Assembly (NCBI GenBank): GCA_029008115.1
Contig: JAQXJC010000049.1
Span: forward strand, 91,818 to 155,817
DNA length: 64,000 nt
DNA from: Desulfovibrionaceae bacterium
GTDB lineage: Bacteria > Desulfobacterota > Desulfovibrionia > Desulfovibrionales > Desulfovibrionaceae
Reading direction: 5' to 3'
Shown here: positions 10,033 through 17,948 of the stretch, piece after piece
How the letters are laid out: each line of letters begins with the position of its first letter
Numbering within the stretch: the stretch's first letter is position 1
Program-made: the position numbers and the translations under genes
Notes under the pieces: generated by a model
What the model saw: only the letters and a program-made list of their open reading frames with translations
Told to the model about the DNA's origin: nothing
The model's database searches: none

Positions 10033-11070
10033 TTACAGGGCCTTGCTGAAACGGGTCAGTTCCTCGTTGGCGAGAATTGTTTCCGCAAGACGGGCGTTGG
10101 TGCCCTTGCGCACGAAGGTGCCGCCCATTTTGATGGCAGCGGTAATGGCCTTGGCATTGGAACGGCCGTGCCCGACAATGGCCAGCCCCTGAAGGCCGAG
10201 CAGCGGGGCGCCGCCGTACTCGGAATAGTCTACCTTGCGTGCGAATTTCTTGAAGGCGCTCTTGGCCAGCAGCGCGCCCAGAGTGGGCAGAAGACCGGAG
10301 GTGAGGAGCTTCCGCAGCATGCGCGTGAGGGAGGAGGCCAGCCCTTCGCTCATCTTCACCACCACGTTCCCCACGAAGCCGTCGCAGACGACCACGTCCA
10401 CATCGCCGGTGAAAATGTCGCGTCCTTCCGCATTGCCGATGAAGTTGAGATTCTGCGCCATCTTGAGCAGTTCGTAGGCTTCCTTGACCTGCGAGTTGCC
10501 CTTGCCTTCCTCCTCGCCGATGCTGAGGAGGCTGACGCGGGGCGCTTCATAGCCCAGCAGATCGCGGGCAAAGGCATCGCCCATGAGGCCGAACTGGAAG
10601 AGATGGTATGGACGGCAGTCCACATTGGCGCCCACGTCCAGCACGACGACGGGCTTTTTTTCCGTGGGCAGCAGGGTTGCCAGAGCGGGACGCTCCACCC
10701 CGGGCAGGCGGCCCATGATGAACATGCCGCAGGCGACGGCTGCGCCGGAATGCCCGGCGCTGACCACACCGTCGGCCCCGCCGTCCCGCACCAGCCGGCA
10801 GGCCACCTGAATGGAGGCGTCCTTCTTGCGGCGCAGAATGTCCGAGGGCTTTTCGTTCATGTGCACCACGTCAGAGGCGTGGACAATCTCATAGGATGCG
10901 CCGTCCAGGGACAGCTTCTCCAGCTCGGCCTCCACGCGGGGAGTATCCCCCACGAGAAGGACGTGCAGATCGTTCTCACGGGACGCCGTGATGGCGCCCG
11001 GAACCACCACGGAGGGGCCAAAGTCCCCCCCCATGGCGTCCACGGCAATGATGGGGCGCTTGCCTTCCAT
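10033..11070 (-). CDS. plsX: Phosphate acyltransferase PlsX
   Basis: Converts acyl-ACP to acyl-phosphate, feeding PlsY in phospholipid synthesis. The 345-residue protein has the family landmarks IAVDAMGGDFGPSVVVPGA, SAGHSGAAVACGMF and VVCDGFVGNVVVKMSEG. The rpmF stop overlaps its ATG by one base (TAATG arrangement at 11068-11072), so translation of the two is probably coupled. The rpmF-plsX-fabH order is widely conserved. Confidence 0.97.
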   Translation of the reverse strand: MEGKRPIIAVDAMGGDFGPSVVVPGAITASRENDLHVLLVGDTPRVEAELEKLSLDGASYEIVHASDVVHMNEKPSDILRRKKDASIQVACRLVRDGGADGVVSAGHSGAAVACGMFIMGRLPGVERPALATLLPTEKKPVVVLDVGANVDCRPYHLFQFGLMGDAFARDLLGYEAPRVSLLSIGEEEGKGNSQVKEAYELLKMAQNLNFIGNAEGRDIFTGDVDVVVCDGFVGNVVVKMSEGLASSLTRMLRKLLTSGLLPTLGALLAKSAFKKFARKVDYSEYGGAPLLGLQGLAIVGHGRSNAKAITAAIKMGGTFVRKGTNARLAETILANEELTRFSKAL

Positions 11071-11252
11071 TATTCGGCTTCGGTCTTCGCCACTACCTGG
11101 CGGCCCTTGTAGGCGCCGCAGCTGGGGCAGACAGAATGGGGAATGGTGGGTTCGCCGCAGGAGCAGATGACGACGGTGGGGGTGGCCACGCGGTCGTGAG
11201 AGCGGCGCATGCCCTTGCGAGAGCGGGATTTCTTGTTCTGCTGAACAGCCAT
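11070..11252 (-). CDS. rpmF: 50S ribosomal protein L32, zinc-binding form
   Basis: Large-subunit ribosomal protein of 60 aa. The N-terminus AVQQNKKSRSRKGMRRSHD is typical. Four cysteines (CSC and CPSC) make this the zinc-ribbon form rather than the cysteine-free form that some bacteria use under zinc shortage. It lies between the DUF177 gene and plsX and overlaps the plsX start by one base. Confidence 0.97.
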   Translation of the reverse strand: MAVQQNKKSRSRKGMRRSHDRVATPTVVICSCGEPTIPHSVCPSCGAYKGRQVVAKTEAE

Positions 11253-11273
11253 GAGAGTCTCCTTTGCTTCAGG

Positions 11274-11822
11274 CTAGCTGCCTGAATTTGTTATCGTGAT
11301 ATTGCGCAGGACGGCCAGTCTGGGGTCGCCCTCGTCGCGCACGCAGGTGCAGGAACCTGCATTCAGATTGGCTCCGCAGGAGGAGCACAGGCCCTTGCAG
11401 TCGGGCTTGCAGAGCGGATTGACCGGCAGTGCGAGGGAGAATTCTTCCCAGCAGACAGCGGCAATATCCAGCATGGGCGCGCCTTCTTCCAGCAGGATGT
11501 GGCTTTCCTCGCCGAAGGGGGCGTCGCCTTCCTCCCCGTCCGTATCGGTGCCGGGCAGGCATTCGAAAGTTTCAAACGCATCGTCAAGGGCAACGATGGC
11601 ATCTTCCGCGCAGCGGTTGCAGGGCAGGGCAATTCTGCCGGACAGCCTGCCGCGCACCAGGCAGCCATTTTCCACAGGAATGACCGTTACTGTGGCTGAA
11701 ATAGCCTCCAGAACGCGGCAATCCATGTGGAATTCCGCCATGGGCGCCGCCCAGACGGCCGGGTCGTCAATGACAAATTCCTGCCCCTGCGGCGGGAGGT
11801 TGTTGATGGAAATGCGTTGCAT
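11274..11822 (-). CDS. DUF177/YceD family protein
   Basis: A 182-residue member of the YceD/DUF177 family, which is nearly always encoded just before rpmF. In some bacteria the family has been linked to 23S rRNA maturation. Two cysteine clusters are visible, CNRC in the middle and CKPDCKGLCSSCG near the C-terminus, suggesting a metal-bound domain. It is the first gene of the rpmF-plsX-fab-glyA unit and sits under a good promoter. Its role in this organism is inferred from family and position only. Confidence 0.88.
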   Translation of the reverse strand: MQRISINNLPPQGQEFVIDDPAVWAAPMAEFHMDCRVLEAISATVTVIPVENGCLVRGRLSGRIALPCNRCAEDAIVALDDAFETFECLPGTDTDGEEGDAPFGEESHILLEEGAPMLDIAAVCWEEFSLALPVNPLCKPDCKGLCSSCGANLNAGSCTCVRDEGDPRLAVLRNITITNSGS

Positions 11823-11848
11823 AGCTCGGATACCCCTGCGGACTGTGC

Positions 11849-11877
11849 CTTTTACCTGTCAAGCCAGATGCTGTCAA
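11849..11877 (-). promoter_or_regulatory. Sigma-70 promoter for the DUF177-rpmF-plsX-fab-glyA unit, with tandem repeat
   Basis: On the minus strand a perfect TTGACA (11877-11872) and TAAAAG (11854-11849) are 17 bp apart, 27 bp before the DUF177 start. The nonamer GCTTGACAG occurs twice, 15 bp apart; one copy holds the -35 box and the second lies in the spacer, so it may also be an operator. Confidence 0.65.
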
Positions 11878-11886
11878 GCTGTGTTT

Positions 11887-12516
11887 TCAGGCGTGGCCTG
11901 TAAAGAGGAGCATTACCGCGAGCGCGCAGAAAACGCAAGCGGCAAGCCGGTTCAGGAATATCTGCGCGCGCGGCGACTGATTGAAGCGCGAGGCCAGCCT
12001 GCCGGCCAGCAGGGCCGTGCTGCCAAAAACCAGCAGGGTGGCCAGCATGAAGAGCAGGCCCAGCTGGAGTATCTGGGCGGTGACGCTGCCGTGGGCCGGA
12101 CTGGCAAACTGCGGCAGGAAGGCGAGAAAGAACAGCGAAACCTTGGGATTGGTGATGTTCATGATCACCCCGCGCCGATACAGGGCCATGCAGCCGGTAA
12201 AGGCGGCGGCCTGCCCGGGAGCCCGCACGCTGCCCGCACGGAAGGAAAGCCAGGCAAGATAGAGCAGGTAGGCCGCGCCTGCCACCTTGAGCAGGGTAAA
12301 GGCCAGCGCAGAGGTCTGGAAGATGACGGCCACGCCCAGAGCCACGAGCGCGGTATGGAAGAACAGGCCGCTGATCAGCCCCAGCGTGGTGGCAAGGCCC
12401 GCCCGCGCACCGTGCACGGCGGACTGGGTCAGCACAAAGATAATGTCGGGGCCGGGCGCCAGCCCCAGGATGATGGCGGCGATGAAGAACTGGAGTGCGG
12501 TGTCAGGAGAAAGCAT
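11887..12516 (-). CDS. LysE/RhtB family amino-acid exporter
   Basis: Inner-membrane efflux protein of 209 aa with about six hydrophobic segments. The family signature LAPGPDIIFVLTQSA follows the first helix, and GLISGLFFHTALVALG and ITNPKVSLFFLAFLPQF are also typical. Members export amino acids or their derivatives; the substrate here cannot be told. It ends 10 bp before the promoter of the fatty-acid unit and has the same orientation. Confidence 0.9.
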   Translation of the reverse strand: MLSPDTALQFFIAAIILGLAPGPDIIFVLTQSAVHGARAGLATTLGLISGLFFHTALVALGVAVIFQTSALAFTLLKVAGAAYLLYLAWLSFRAGSVRAPGQAAAFTGCMALYRRGVIMNITNPKVSLFFLAFLPQFASPAHGSVTAQILQLGLLFMLATLLVFGSTALLAGRLASRFNQSPRAQIFLNRLAACVFCALAVMLLFTGHA

Positions 12517-12549
12517 GATATTCCCTTATGGGTGCCCGGATGCTGGCAG

Positions 12550-12894
12550 CTAAGTTGCAACCGGGGAATGAGCCTGCGCCGGCGCCGCAAGGTCGCGGCG
12601 GGGGACGTCCCTATTCCCGGGCGCGGCGTCAGCGGCGGCAAAGAATGCCGGTTTTCTGGCGCGGGGCAGTCGTTTTACAAGGGCTTCCTGCCGCTGGGCT
12701 TCCGCACGCCCGGCACAGCGCCGGGTGGCAAGCAGGCGCACAGGACGCCGGGTGCGGGTATATTTTGCGCCGCCGGGAAGACTGCCGTTGTGCTGGGCCA
12801 GACGACGCTCCATGTGGCAGGTGCAGCCGCAATAATAGGTTCCGTCCGCGCATTCCAGCAGGTAGACCTGCCAGTCTTCCGCGCGGGCGGTCAT
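12550..12894 (-). CDS. GIY-YIG nuclease-fold protein (UPF0213-like)
   Basis: A 114-residue protein with a single GIY-YIG fold: [18 protein letters not shown] (a variant of the two motif halves), RRLAQHN, and a glutamate in [14 protein letters not shown] that fits the catalytic position. Small stand-alone members of this family are of unclear function. The ATG at 12892-12894 overlaps the stop of the upstream zinc-ribbon membrane gene by one base, so the two are probably co-translated. The C-terminal tail after AARKP-like residues is basic and of low complexity. Confidence 0.8.
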   Translation of the reverse strand: MTARAEDWQVYLLECADGTYYCGCTCHMERRLAQHNGSLPGGAKYTRTRRPVRLLATRRCAGRAEAQRQEALVKRLPRARKPAFFAAADAAPGNRDVPRRDLAAPAQAHSPVAT

Positions 12895-13385
12895 TATCCC
12901 GCCAGCCATGCGGTGAGCAGCCAGCAGACTGTCCAGTTGCAGATGCGGACGAACCACGGATTGACGGCAAAGCCACTCATCAGGCGGTTGACGGTGAAGA
13001 GCATGCCGAGAGCGGCGGCAATGCCGTAAAAGACCATGAAGCCGATGGCCGCCAGGACGCCGAAGCGGAAGCCGCAGGCCAGCATCAGGCCGAAGGTGAT
13101 CCAGAACGCCATGCCGGCACTGCCGCCCAGGCTCTGGAACCCTCCGGAGAAGGCTCGCCCCCCGCTCCCTTCCGAGCGCCAGGAAGTCCAGCTGAAGCCT
13201 TGCGTGGAGCCGGAGCTCCATTGCCCGGAGCGGAAACCGGACTGGTCGTCGTCATCATGGATGACTTCAGCATCCACGGCGTCCTGCGCGTGGCGCCGTG
13301 ATTCCTCCCGCGCGGCGGGCAGGTGGGTGACGCAGTTGGGACAATGGGGGCCGTTATATTCACTGCCGCAGATGGGGCAACGCAT
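12894..13385 (-). CDS. Zinc-ribbon membrane protein of unknown function
   Basis: A 163-residue protein with a zinc ribbon at the very N-terminus ([18 protein letters not shown]), a Ser/Gly/Trp-rich linker to about residue 90, and two or three hydrophobic segments in the C-terminal half ([48 protein letters not shown]). The arrangement suggests a cytoplasmic metal-binding head on a membrane anchor. Function is not recognised. The last bases overlap the start of the GIY-YIG gene. It begins 26 bp after the recJ stop and may belong to the recJ unit. Confidence 0.75.
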   Translation of the reverse strand: MRCPICGSEYNGPHCPNCVTHLPAAREESRRHAQDAVDAEVIHDDDDQSGFRSGQWSSGSTQGFSWTSWRSEGSGGRAFSGGFQSLGGSAGMAFWITFGLMLACGFRFGVLAAIGFMVFYGIAAALGMLFTVNRLMSGFAVNPWFVRICNWTVCWLLTAWLAG

Positions 13386-13411
13386 GGATTCTCCTTGGGG
13401 CGGTCGAACCG

Positions 13412-15136
13412 TCAGTCCGCCGGCTTCCAGTCTTTGATATTGACGTCCACCGAGGTAACGCCGTTGTAGGTGTCGATACGCGGGGTGTAGGCCACGCGGA
13501 TACGCGTGCCGCAGAGAGATTCAGGCAGCAGCGCGGCCTGCCGCCAGGCCTTGGCCTGAAGGGTGTGCCCGGTACTCTCGTCCAGCAGGCGCAGCAGCAC
13601 ATGCTCCCCCGTGCGCCCCAGCGGCATGCGGGCCACAACCTTCAGCGGAGGAGAGGCAAAGACAGGCTCGCTGTTGCCGGGGCCGAAGGGCTGGAGCATT
13701 TCCAGTTCCCGGAGGAATACCAGAGAGCTGGCCTGCCTGAAGTCCAGCTCGCATTCCAGCGTGAGGGAAGGGAAGAGGGGGGCGCTGCCCAGTTCCGCAC
13801 GCACTACCGCGTCAAAGGCGTCACTGAAGGCAGGGAGATTGCCGGGAGCAAGGCGTACCCCGGCGGCCTGCCTGTGCCCGCCAAAGCCAAGCATGAGATG
13901 GGCCATGCGGCTGAGGCCGGCATGCAGATCAAATTCCCGCACGGAACGGCCCGATCCCTTGATGGCGTCCTGATCATCGCAGAGGATGATGGTGGGGCGA
14001 TAGAATTCATCCACAATGCGCGAGGCCACAATGCCGATGACGCCGGCATGCCAGTTGCCGCCGTACAGCACCAGCCCGGCCCGGCCCGCCGCCACCTGCC
14101 GCAGCGCTTCCTCCCGCGCCTCCCTGCCGATGCGATCCTCTTCCATGCGGCGCTCCGTATTGAGCTGATCCAGTTCTGTGGCCAGCCGGAGGGCTGTGGC
14201 GGCATCCCTGGCGCGCAGGAGGCGCAGGGCCAGATCGGCATGGCCCATACGGCCGGCGGCATTGATGCGCGGCGCTAGGCGGAATACGGTCTGTCCGCTG
14301 CTGACAGGAGCAGATGCCTCGAAATTGCTCACTTTCTTGAGTGCGGCCATGCCGGGGCGGCGTGCTTCGTGTATCTGGCGGAGACCGCCCTTGACGAGAA
14401 TGCGGTTCTGCCCGGAAAGACGCATCACATCTGCCAGCGTACCCAGCGCCACCAGATCAAGCACGGTGTCCATCTTGCATTTGCTGCCCCTGGCCTTGTG
14501 CAGCAAGGCGTCCACCGCGGCCATGAGGAAGAAGGCGACGCCCACACCGGCCAGATGGGGGCAGGGGCATGTCCCGCGGTCTGCGATGCGCGGATTGCAG
14601 ATGGCCGAGGCGGCGGGCAGGCTTTCCGGCGGCAGGTGGTGGTCGGAGAGGATGACTGTCATGCCCAGCTCGCGGGCACGCTGGATGGGAAGCGTGTCGG
14701 AAATGCCGCAGTCCACGGTGAGCAGGGTGTCGATGCCGGCAGCCGCCAGTTTCTCCAGCGCGGGGATGTTCAGGCCGTAGCCCTCGCAGCGGCGGTCCGG
14801 CAGATAGGGCACGGCCTCGATGCCATGGGCTTCCAGCACGTCCAGCACCAGCGTGGTGGCTGTGATGCCGTCCACATCGTAATCGCCCCAGACCGCCAGC
14901 TTGCCGCCGTCCAGCAGGCGCCGGGCCAGCAGCTCAGCCGCCTGGGGAATGCCGGGCCACTGGCCGGGATGCACCAGCCGGGAAAGACTGGCTGACAGGA
15001 AGGCATCAATGGCCTCCCTGCTGTCCAGCCCGCGGGCCCACAGCAGGGAGAGCAGCAGCGGGGAGATGTGCAGCTGTTCCGCCCAGCGCGGATCGGGTGC
15101 TTCGGCAGGTGCGTCGCGGAATTTCCAGATTTTCAC
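13412..15136 (-). CDS. recJ: Single-stranded-DNA-specific exonuclease RecJ
   Basis: 5'-3' single-strand exonuclease of recombination and mismatch repair. The 574-residue protein has the DHH-family metal motifs: GDYDVDGITAT near residue 82, VDCGISD, SDHHLPPESLP and NPR; the DHHA1 motif GFGGHRQAAGVRL is further on, followed by an OB-like C-terminus. The start is GTG (15134-15136), with AGGGA 5 bp upstream. It follows pyrF by 48 bp in the yicC-gmk-pyrF-recJ series. Confidence 0.96.
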   Translation of the reverse strand: MKIWKFRDAPAEAPDPRWAEQLHISPLLLSLLWARGLDSREAIDAFLSASLSRLVHPGQWPGIPQAAELLARRLLDGGKLAVWGDYDVDGITATTLVLDVLEAHGIEAVPYLPDRRCEGYGLNIPALEKLAAAGIDTLLTVDCGISDTLPIQRARELGMTVILSDHHLPPESLPAASAICNPRIADRGTCPCPHLAGVGVAFFLMAAVDALLHKARGSKCKMDTVLDLVALGTLADVMRLSGQNRILVKGGLRQIHEARRPGMAALKKVSNFEASAPVSSGQTVFRLAPRINAAGRMGHADLALRLLRARDAATALRLATELDQLNTERRMEEDRIGREAREEALRQVAAGRAGLVLYGGNWHAGVIGIVASRIVDEFYRPTIILCDDQDAIKGSGRSVREFDLHAGLSRMAHLMLGFGGHRQAAGVRLAPGNLPAFSDAFDAVVRAELGSAPLFPSLTLECELDFRQASSLVFLRELEMLQPFGPGNSEPVFASPPLKVVARMPLGRTGEHVLLRLLDESTGHTLQAKAWRQAALLPESLCGTRIRVAYTPRIDTYNGVTSVDVNIKDWKPAD

Positions 15137-15184
15137 AAATGTCCCTGTATTTCCTTGTCCGGCGGGGCGGCTGGCCCCGGAGGG

Positions 15185-15868
15185 CTAGCTGCCCATGTCC
15201 CGCAGGATGTCTTCAGCGGCGCGAACCGGATTCTCCGCACGGGTGATGGGACGGCCCACCACGAGGAAGTCCGATCCGGCCTGTACGGCTGCGGCGGGCG
15301 TCATGACGCGCTTCTGATCGTTGGCCGCGGCGGATGCCGGGCGGATGCCAGGCGTCAGGCAGCGCAGGCCGGAGCAGGCTTCTTTAATGGTACGGACTTC
15401 ATGCCCGGAACAGACCACGCCGTCCAGTCCCCATTCCTGCGCGCCCTGTGCCAGGCGCACGGCCAGCGCGCCCATGTCTCCACTAAAGGCGGGCAGATCG
15501 CCCGGGCCCATGCTGGTAAGCACAGTCACGCCGAACAGCAGGGGCCGGGGGCCGGCGCATGCTTCCAGTGCGGCGCGGGCGGCACGGCACATGGCCTCCC
15601 CGCCCTGCGTGTGCAGGGTGAGCATGTCCACCCCCATGCGGGCGGCAGCCGAGACGGCGGAGGCCACGGTATTGGGGATGTCATACATCTTCAGGTCCAG
15701 AAAGACCTGAAAGCCCATGTCCTTGTAGGTGGCCACGCACTGCGGCCCGCCAAGAACGAACATTTCCAGCCCGATCTTGACCCAGCGAACCGTGCCCCGC
15801 AGGCTCCGGGCAAGGCGGATGCCGGCATCAACCTCGGGCATGTCGAGAGCGACAATCAGTTCTGCCAT
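15185..15868 (-). CDS. pyrF: Orotidine 5'-phosphate decarboxylase
   Basis: Last step of UMP synthesis. At 227 aa it has the family length and residues: LIVALDMPEVDAG at the N-terminus, the catalytic DLKMYDIPNTV (Asp-Lys-Asp array), GVTVLTSM, and the phosphate-binding LTPGIRP and GRPITRAENP. It starts 18 bp after the gmk stop and is followed by recJ. Confidence 0.97.
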   Translation of the reverse strand: MAELIVALDMPEVDAGIRLARSLRGTVRWVKIGLEMFVLGGPQCVATYKDMGFQVFLDLKMYDIPNTVASAVSAAARMGVDMLTLHTQGGEAMCRAARAALEACAGPRPLLFGVTVLTSMGPGDLPAFSGDMGALAVRLAQGAQEWGLDGVVCSGHEVRTIKEACSGLRCLTPGIRPASAAANDQKRVMTPAAAVQAGSDFLVVGRPITRAENPVRAAEDILRDMGS

Positions 15869-15886
15869 GAAACGTCTCCTTTGCGA

Positions 15887-16507
15887 TCAGCCCGCGGGGG
15901 CAAGAATGGTGCGCAGCAGGCCGGGGCGCAGGGTCGGGGCCAGCGTGGCGGCGAGATAGGCGGCACGCAGTTCTGCATAGGCCGTGTCAAGATCATCGTT
16001 GACAATCCAGGTGCTGAACCAGTGCGCTTCGGCAATTTCCCTGGCGGCACTGTCCAGACGGCGGCGTATGACCTCCTCGTCATCCGTGCCGCGCCCGCGC
16101 AGACGCTGCTCCAGCACGGGCAGCGAGGGAGGCAGAATGAAGATGCACTGCGCCTGCGGGATGTTCAGACGCAGCTGCGCCGCGCCCTGCACATCAATTT
16201 CAAACAGGACATCCTGCCCTCGGGCCAGCATGTCCAGGGTGGGCTGGAGCGGAGAGCCGTAATAGTTGCCGTAGACTTCGGCCCATTCCGCAAAATAGCC
16301 GGCGTCGCGACGGCGGAGAAATTCCTCCCGGGAAAGGAAGTGATAGTCCCGGCCATCCACTTCACCGGCGCGCGGCGGGCGTGTGGTGCAGGAAATGGAG
16401 TAGCCGAACCGCGGAAATTCCGCGAGCAGTCTTTTGACCAGAGTTGTTTTGCCCGTGCCGGACGCGGCGCTGATGACCAGCACGATCCCCTTGCGCTGCA
16501 TGTTCAC
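15887..16507 (-). CDS. gmk: Guanylate kinase
   Basis: Phosphorylates GMP to GDP. The 206-residue protein has the P-loop SAASGTGKTTLVKRL, the GMP-binding SCTTRPPRAGEVDGRDYHFLS, and FEIDVQGAAQLR. The start is taken as GTG (16505-16507) because AGGAG lies 8 bp upstream; the ATG two codons later would be too far from it. It follows yicC by 22 bp. A remA/DUF370 gene, common between yicC and gmk in many bacteria, is absent. Confidence 0.96.
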   Translation of the reverse strand: MNMQRKGIVLVISAASGTGKTTLVKRLLAEFPRFGYSISCTTRPPRAGEVDGRDYHFLSREEFLRRRDAGYFAEWAEVYGNYYGSPLQPTLDMLARGQDVLFEIDVQGAAQLRLNIPQAQCIFILPPSLPVLEQRLRGRGTDDEEVIRRRLDSAAREIAEAHWFSTWIVNDDLDTAYAELRAAYLAATLAPTLRPGLLRTILAPAG

Positions 16508-16529
16508 GCTTGCTTCTCCTCGGCGGCCG

Positions 16530-17411
16530 CTATTCCAGGTTCTGCACCTGCTCGCGGCATTTTTCCAGCTCGTTCTTGAAATCTACCACCAGGCGGGAGA
16601 GCTGCACGTCCGGGGTCTTGTTGCCGCAGGTGTTGATTTCGCGGAAGCATTCCTGAAGGGTGAAGTCCAGGCGGCGCCCTGCGTCCCTGCCCGCGGAGAG
16701 CAGCTCCCGCAGCCGATCCAGATGCGTGCGCAGCCGGGTGAGCTCCTCGCTCACGTCCAGCCTGTCGGTAAGGATGGCCACTTCCTGCAGAAAGCGTCCT
16801 TCTTCCAGCTCCGCATCCGTGCCGGCCAGCGCTTCGGAGAGCCGGTCGCGCAGCTGCGCCATGCGTTCCTCCCGGATGGCCGGAGCGCGCAGCGTGATGA
16901 CATCCAGCCATTCTTCCATGCGCAGGATGCGGGCGTTCATGTCCTGTGCCAGCGCCCGGCCCTCGGCAGAGCGGGATTCGTTCCAGTCTTCCAGCGCGGA
17001 GGCCAGCCCCGCCTCCAGCTGGCGCACTGCCTCCTCATCCATTTCGTCCGCGGCGTCTCCCCACAGGAAGGGCAGGGACAGCAGCGCGCTGTAGTCCGGG
17101 GAGAAGGTGTCCCCGCGTGCCGCGGCCAGCTGCCGGAGCGCGTCAAGCATGGCTGAAGCCTGCATGCTGTCGAAGCAGGGTTCGGGCACCGAGCCGGCAG
17201 TATGCTGGAGCATGAGGCTGATGTCCACACGGCCGCGCGAGGCATGGGCGCGCACGACCTTTTCCAGGCGGGCCTCCAGGCCGCGCACAGCTGCTGGCAG
17301 GCGCCATTTCAGAGCAAGATGACGGCTGTTGACGCTTTTGATTTCCCACTGCTGGGTAAAGTGCGGCGTTTCTGTCAGGCAACGCCCGAATCCGGTCATG
17401 CTGCGAAGCAT
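16530..17411 (-). CDS. yicC: YicC family endoribonuclease
   Basis: A 293-residue protein with both YicC halves: MLRSMTGFGR at the N-terminus, EIKSVNSRHLALKWRLP, and the C-terminal DUF1732 part KTPDVQLSRLVVDFKNELEKCREQVQNLE. YicC of Escherichia coli has been described as an endoribonuclease acting on small RNA. The upstream open frame is ignored because the family starts at MLRSMTGFGR (ATG 17409-17411). It heads the yicC-gmk-pyrF-recJ unit, with a good promoter about 55 bp upstream. Confidence 0.93.
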   Translation of the reverse strand: MLRSMTGFGRCLTETPHFTQQWEIKSVNSRHLALKWRLPAAVRGLEARLEKVVRAHASRGRVDISLMLQHTAGSVPEPCFDSMQASAMLDALRQLAAARGDTFSPDYSALLSLPFLWGDAADEMDEEAVRQLEAGLASALEDWNESRSAEGRALAQDMNARILRMEEWLDVITLRAPAIREERMAQLRDRLSEALAGTDAELEEGRFLQEVAILTDRLDVSEELTRLRTHLDRLRELLSAGRDAGRRLDFTLQECFREINTCGNKTPDVQLSRLVVDFKNELEKCREQVQNLE

Positions 17412-17466
17412 AGGCACCTCCGCAATCTTCCCGCACAACTGCGCGGGGGCAGGCAATATTTTTTCC

Positions 17467-17495
17467 AATCTAGGGCAATGCCTGCACAAATGCAA
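17467..17495 (-). promoter_or_regulatory. Sigma-70 promoter for yicC-gmk-pyrF-recJ
   Basis: On the minus strand TTGCAT (17495-17490) and TAGATT (17472-17467) are separated by 17 bp. The site is directly after the fmdB terminator hairpin and about 55 bp before the yicC start. Confidence 0.6.
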
Positions 17496-17530
17496 GCGCG
17501 CCGTGCGGCAGGATTTTTCGCACGGCGCGC
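17496..17530. terminator. Terminator hairpin after fmdB-like gene
   Basis: Perfect 12-bp stem GCGCGCCGTGCG/CGCACGGCGCGC with an 11-base loop, 9 bp past the fmdB-like stop. The minus-strand tail after the stem is TTGCATTTG, only moderately U-rich. Confidence 0.6.
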
Positions 17531-17539
17531 CTTTGGCTG

Positions 17540-17812
17540 TCAGTTTCCGCCGCCAGCGCTGGGGCAGGTGGCGCACTGGCCGCCGCACCCGGGGGAGGGC
17601 TGGCCGCCGCCCATCATCTTCGCGGCCAGCGGATGCACCGCGCCGGGCTTGGGCGGATAGGGGAAGGCGCCGGTTTTCAGGGGGCTGGGTATGGACATCT
17701 GGCGTTCCGTGGGGGCATGTCCGCACTGGGGACAGGCCGGATTGTCATCGCCGAAGACGAGTTCTTCAAACCGTGCGCCGCATTTGGGGCAGACAAAATC
17801 AAACATGGGCAT
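17540..17812 (-). CDS. FmdB-family zinc ribbon protein
   Basis: A 90-residue protein with the FmdB-type putative regulatory zinc ribbon: MFDFVCPKCGARFEELV followed by CPQCGHAPTERQMSIPSP. The C-terminus adds a second cysteine set (CGGQCATC) in a glycine-rich tail. The start at 17810-17812 (MPMFDF) has AGGA 7 bp upstream. Small proteins of this type are common in sulfate-reducing bacteria, and their function is unknown. It has its own terminator, and the MtaB gene lies 136 bp upstream. Confidence 0.85.
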   Translation of the reverse strand: MPMFDFVCPKCGARFEELVFGDDNPACPQCGHAPTERQMSIPSPLKTGAFPYPPKPGAVHPLAAKMMGGGQPSPGCGGQCATCPSAGGGN

Positions 17813-17948
17813 GGGAATGTTCCTGCTGTAAAGCGCGGAGCCGGCCGCGCTGCTGAAAGGTGGACAGGCGCGGTGAGGCCGGCGGGGCCGCCCGCGATGC
17901 TGTAACATATAGGCCCGGCCTGCGGGAAGGCAAGGGCGGGACGCCGAC

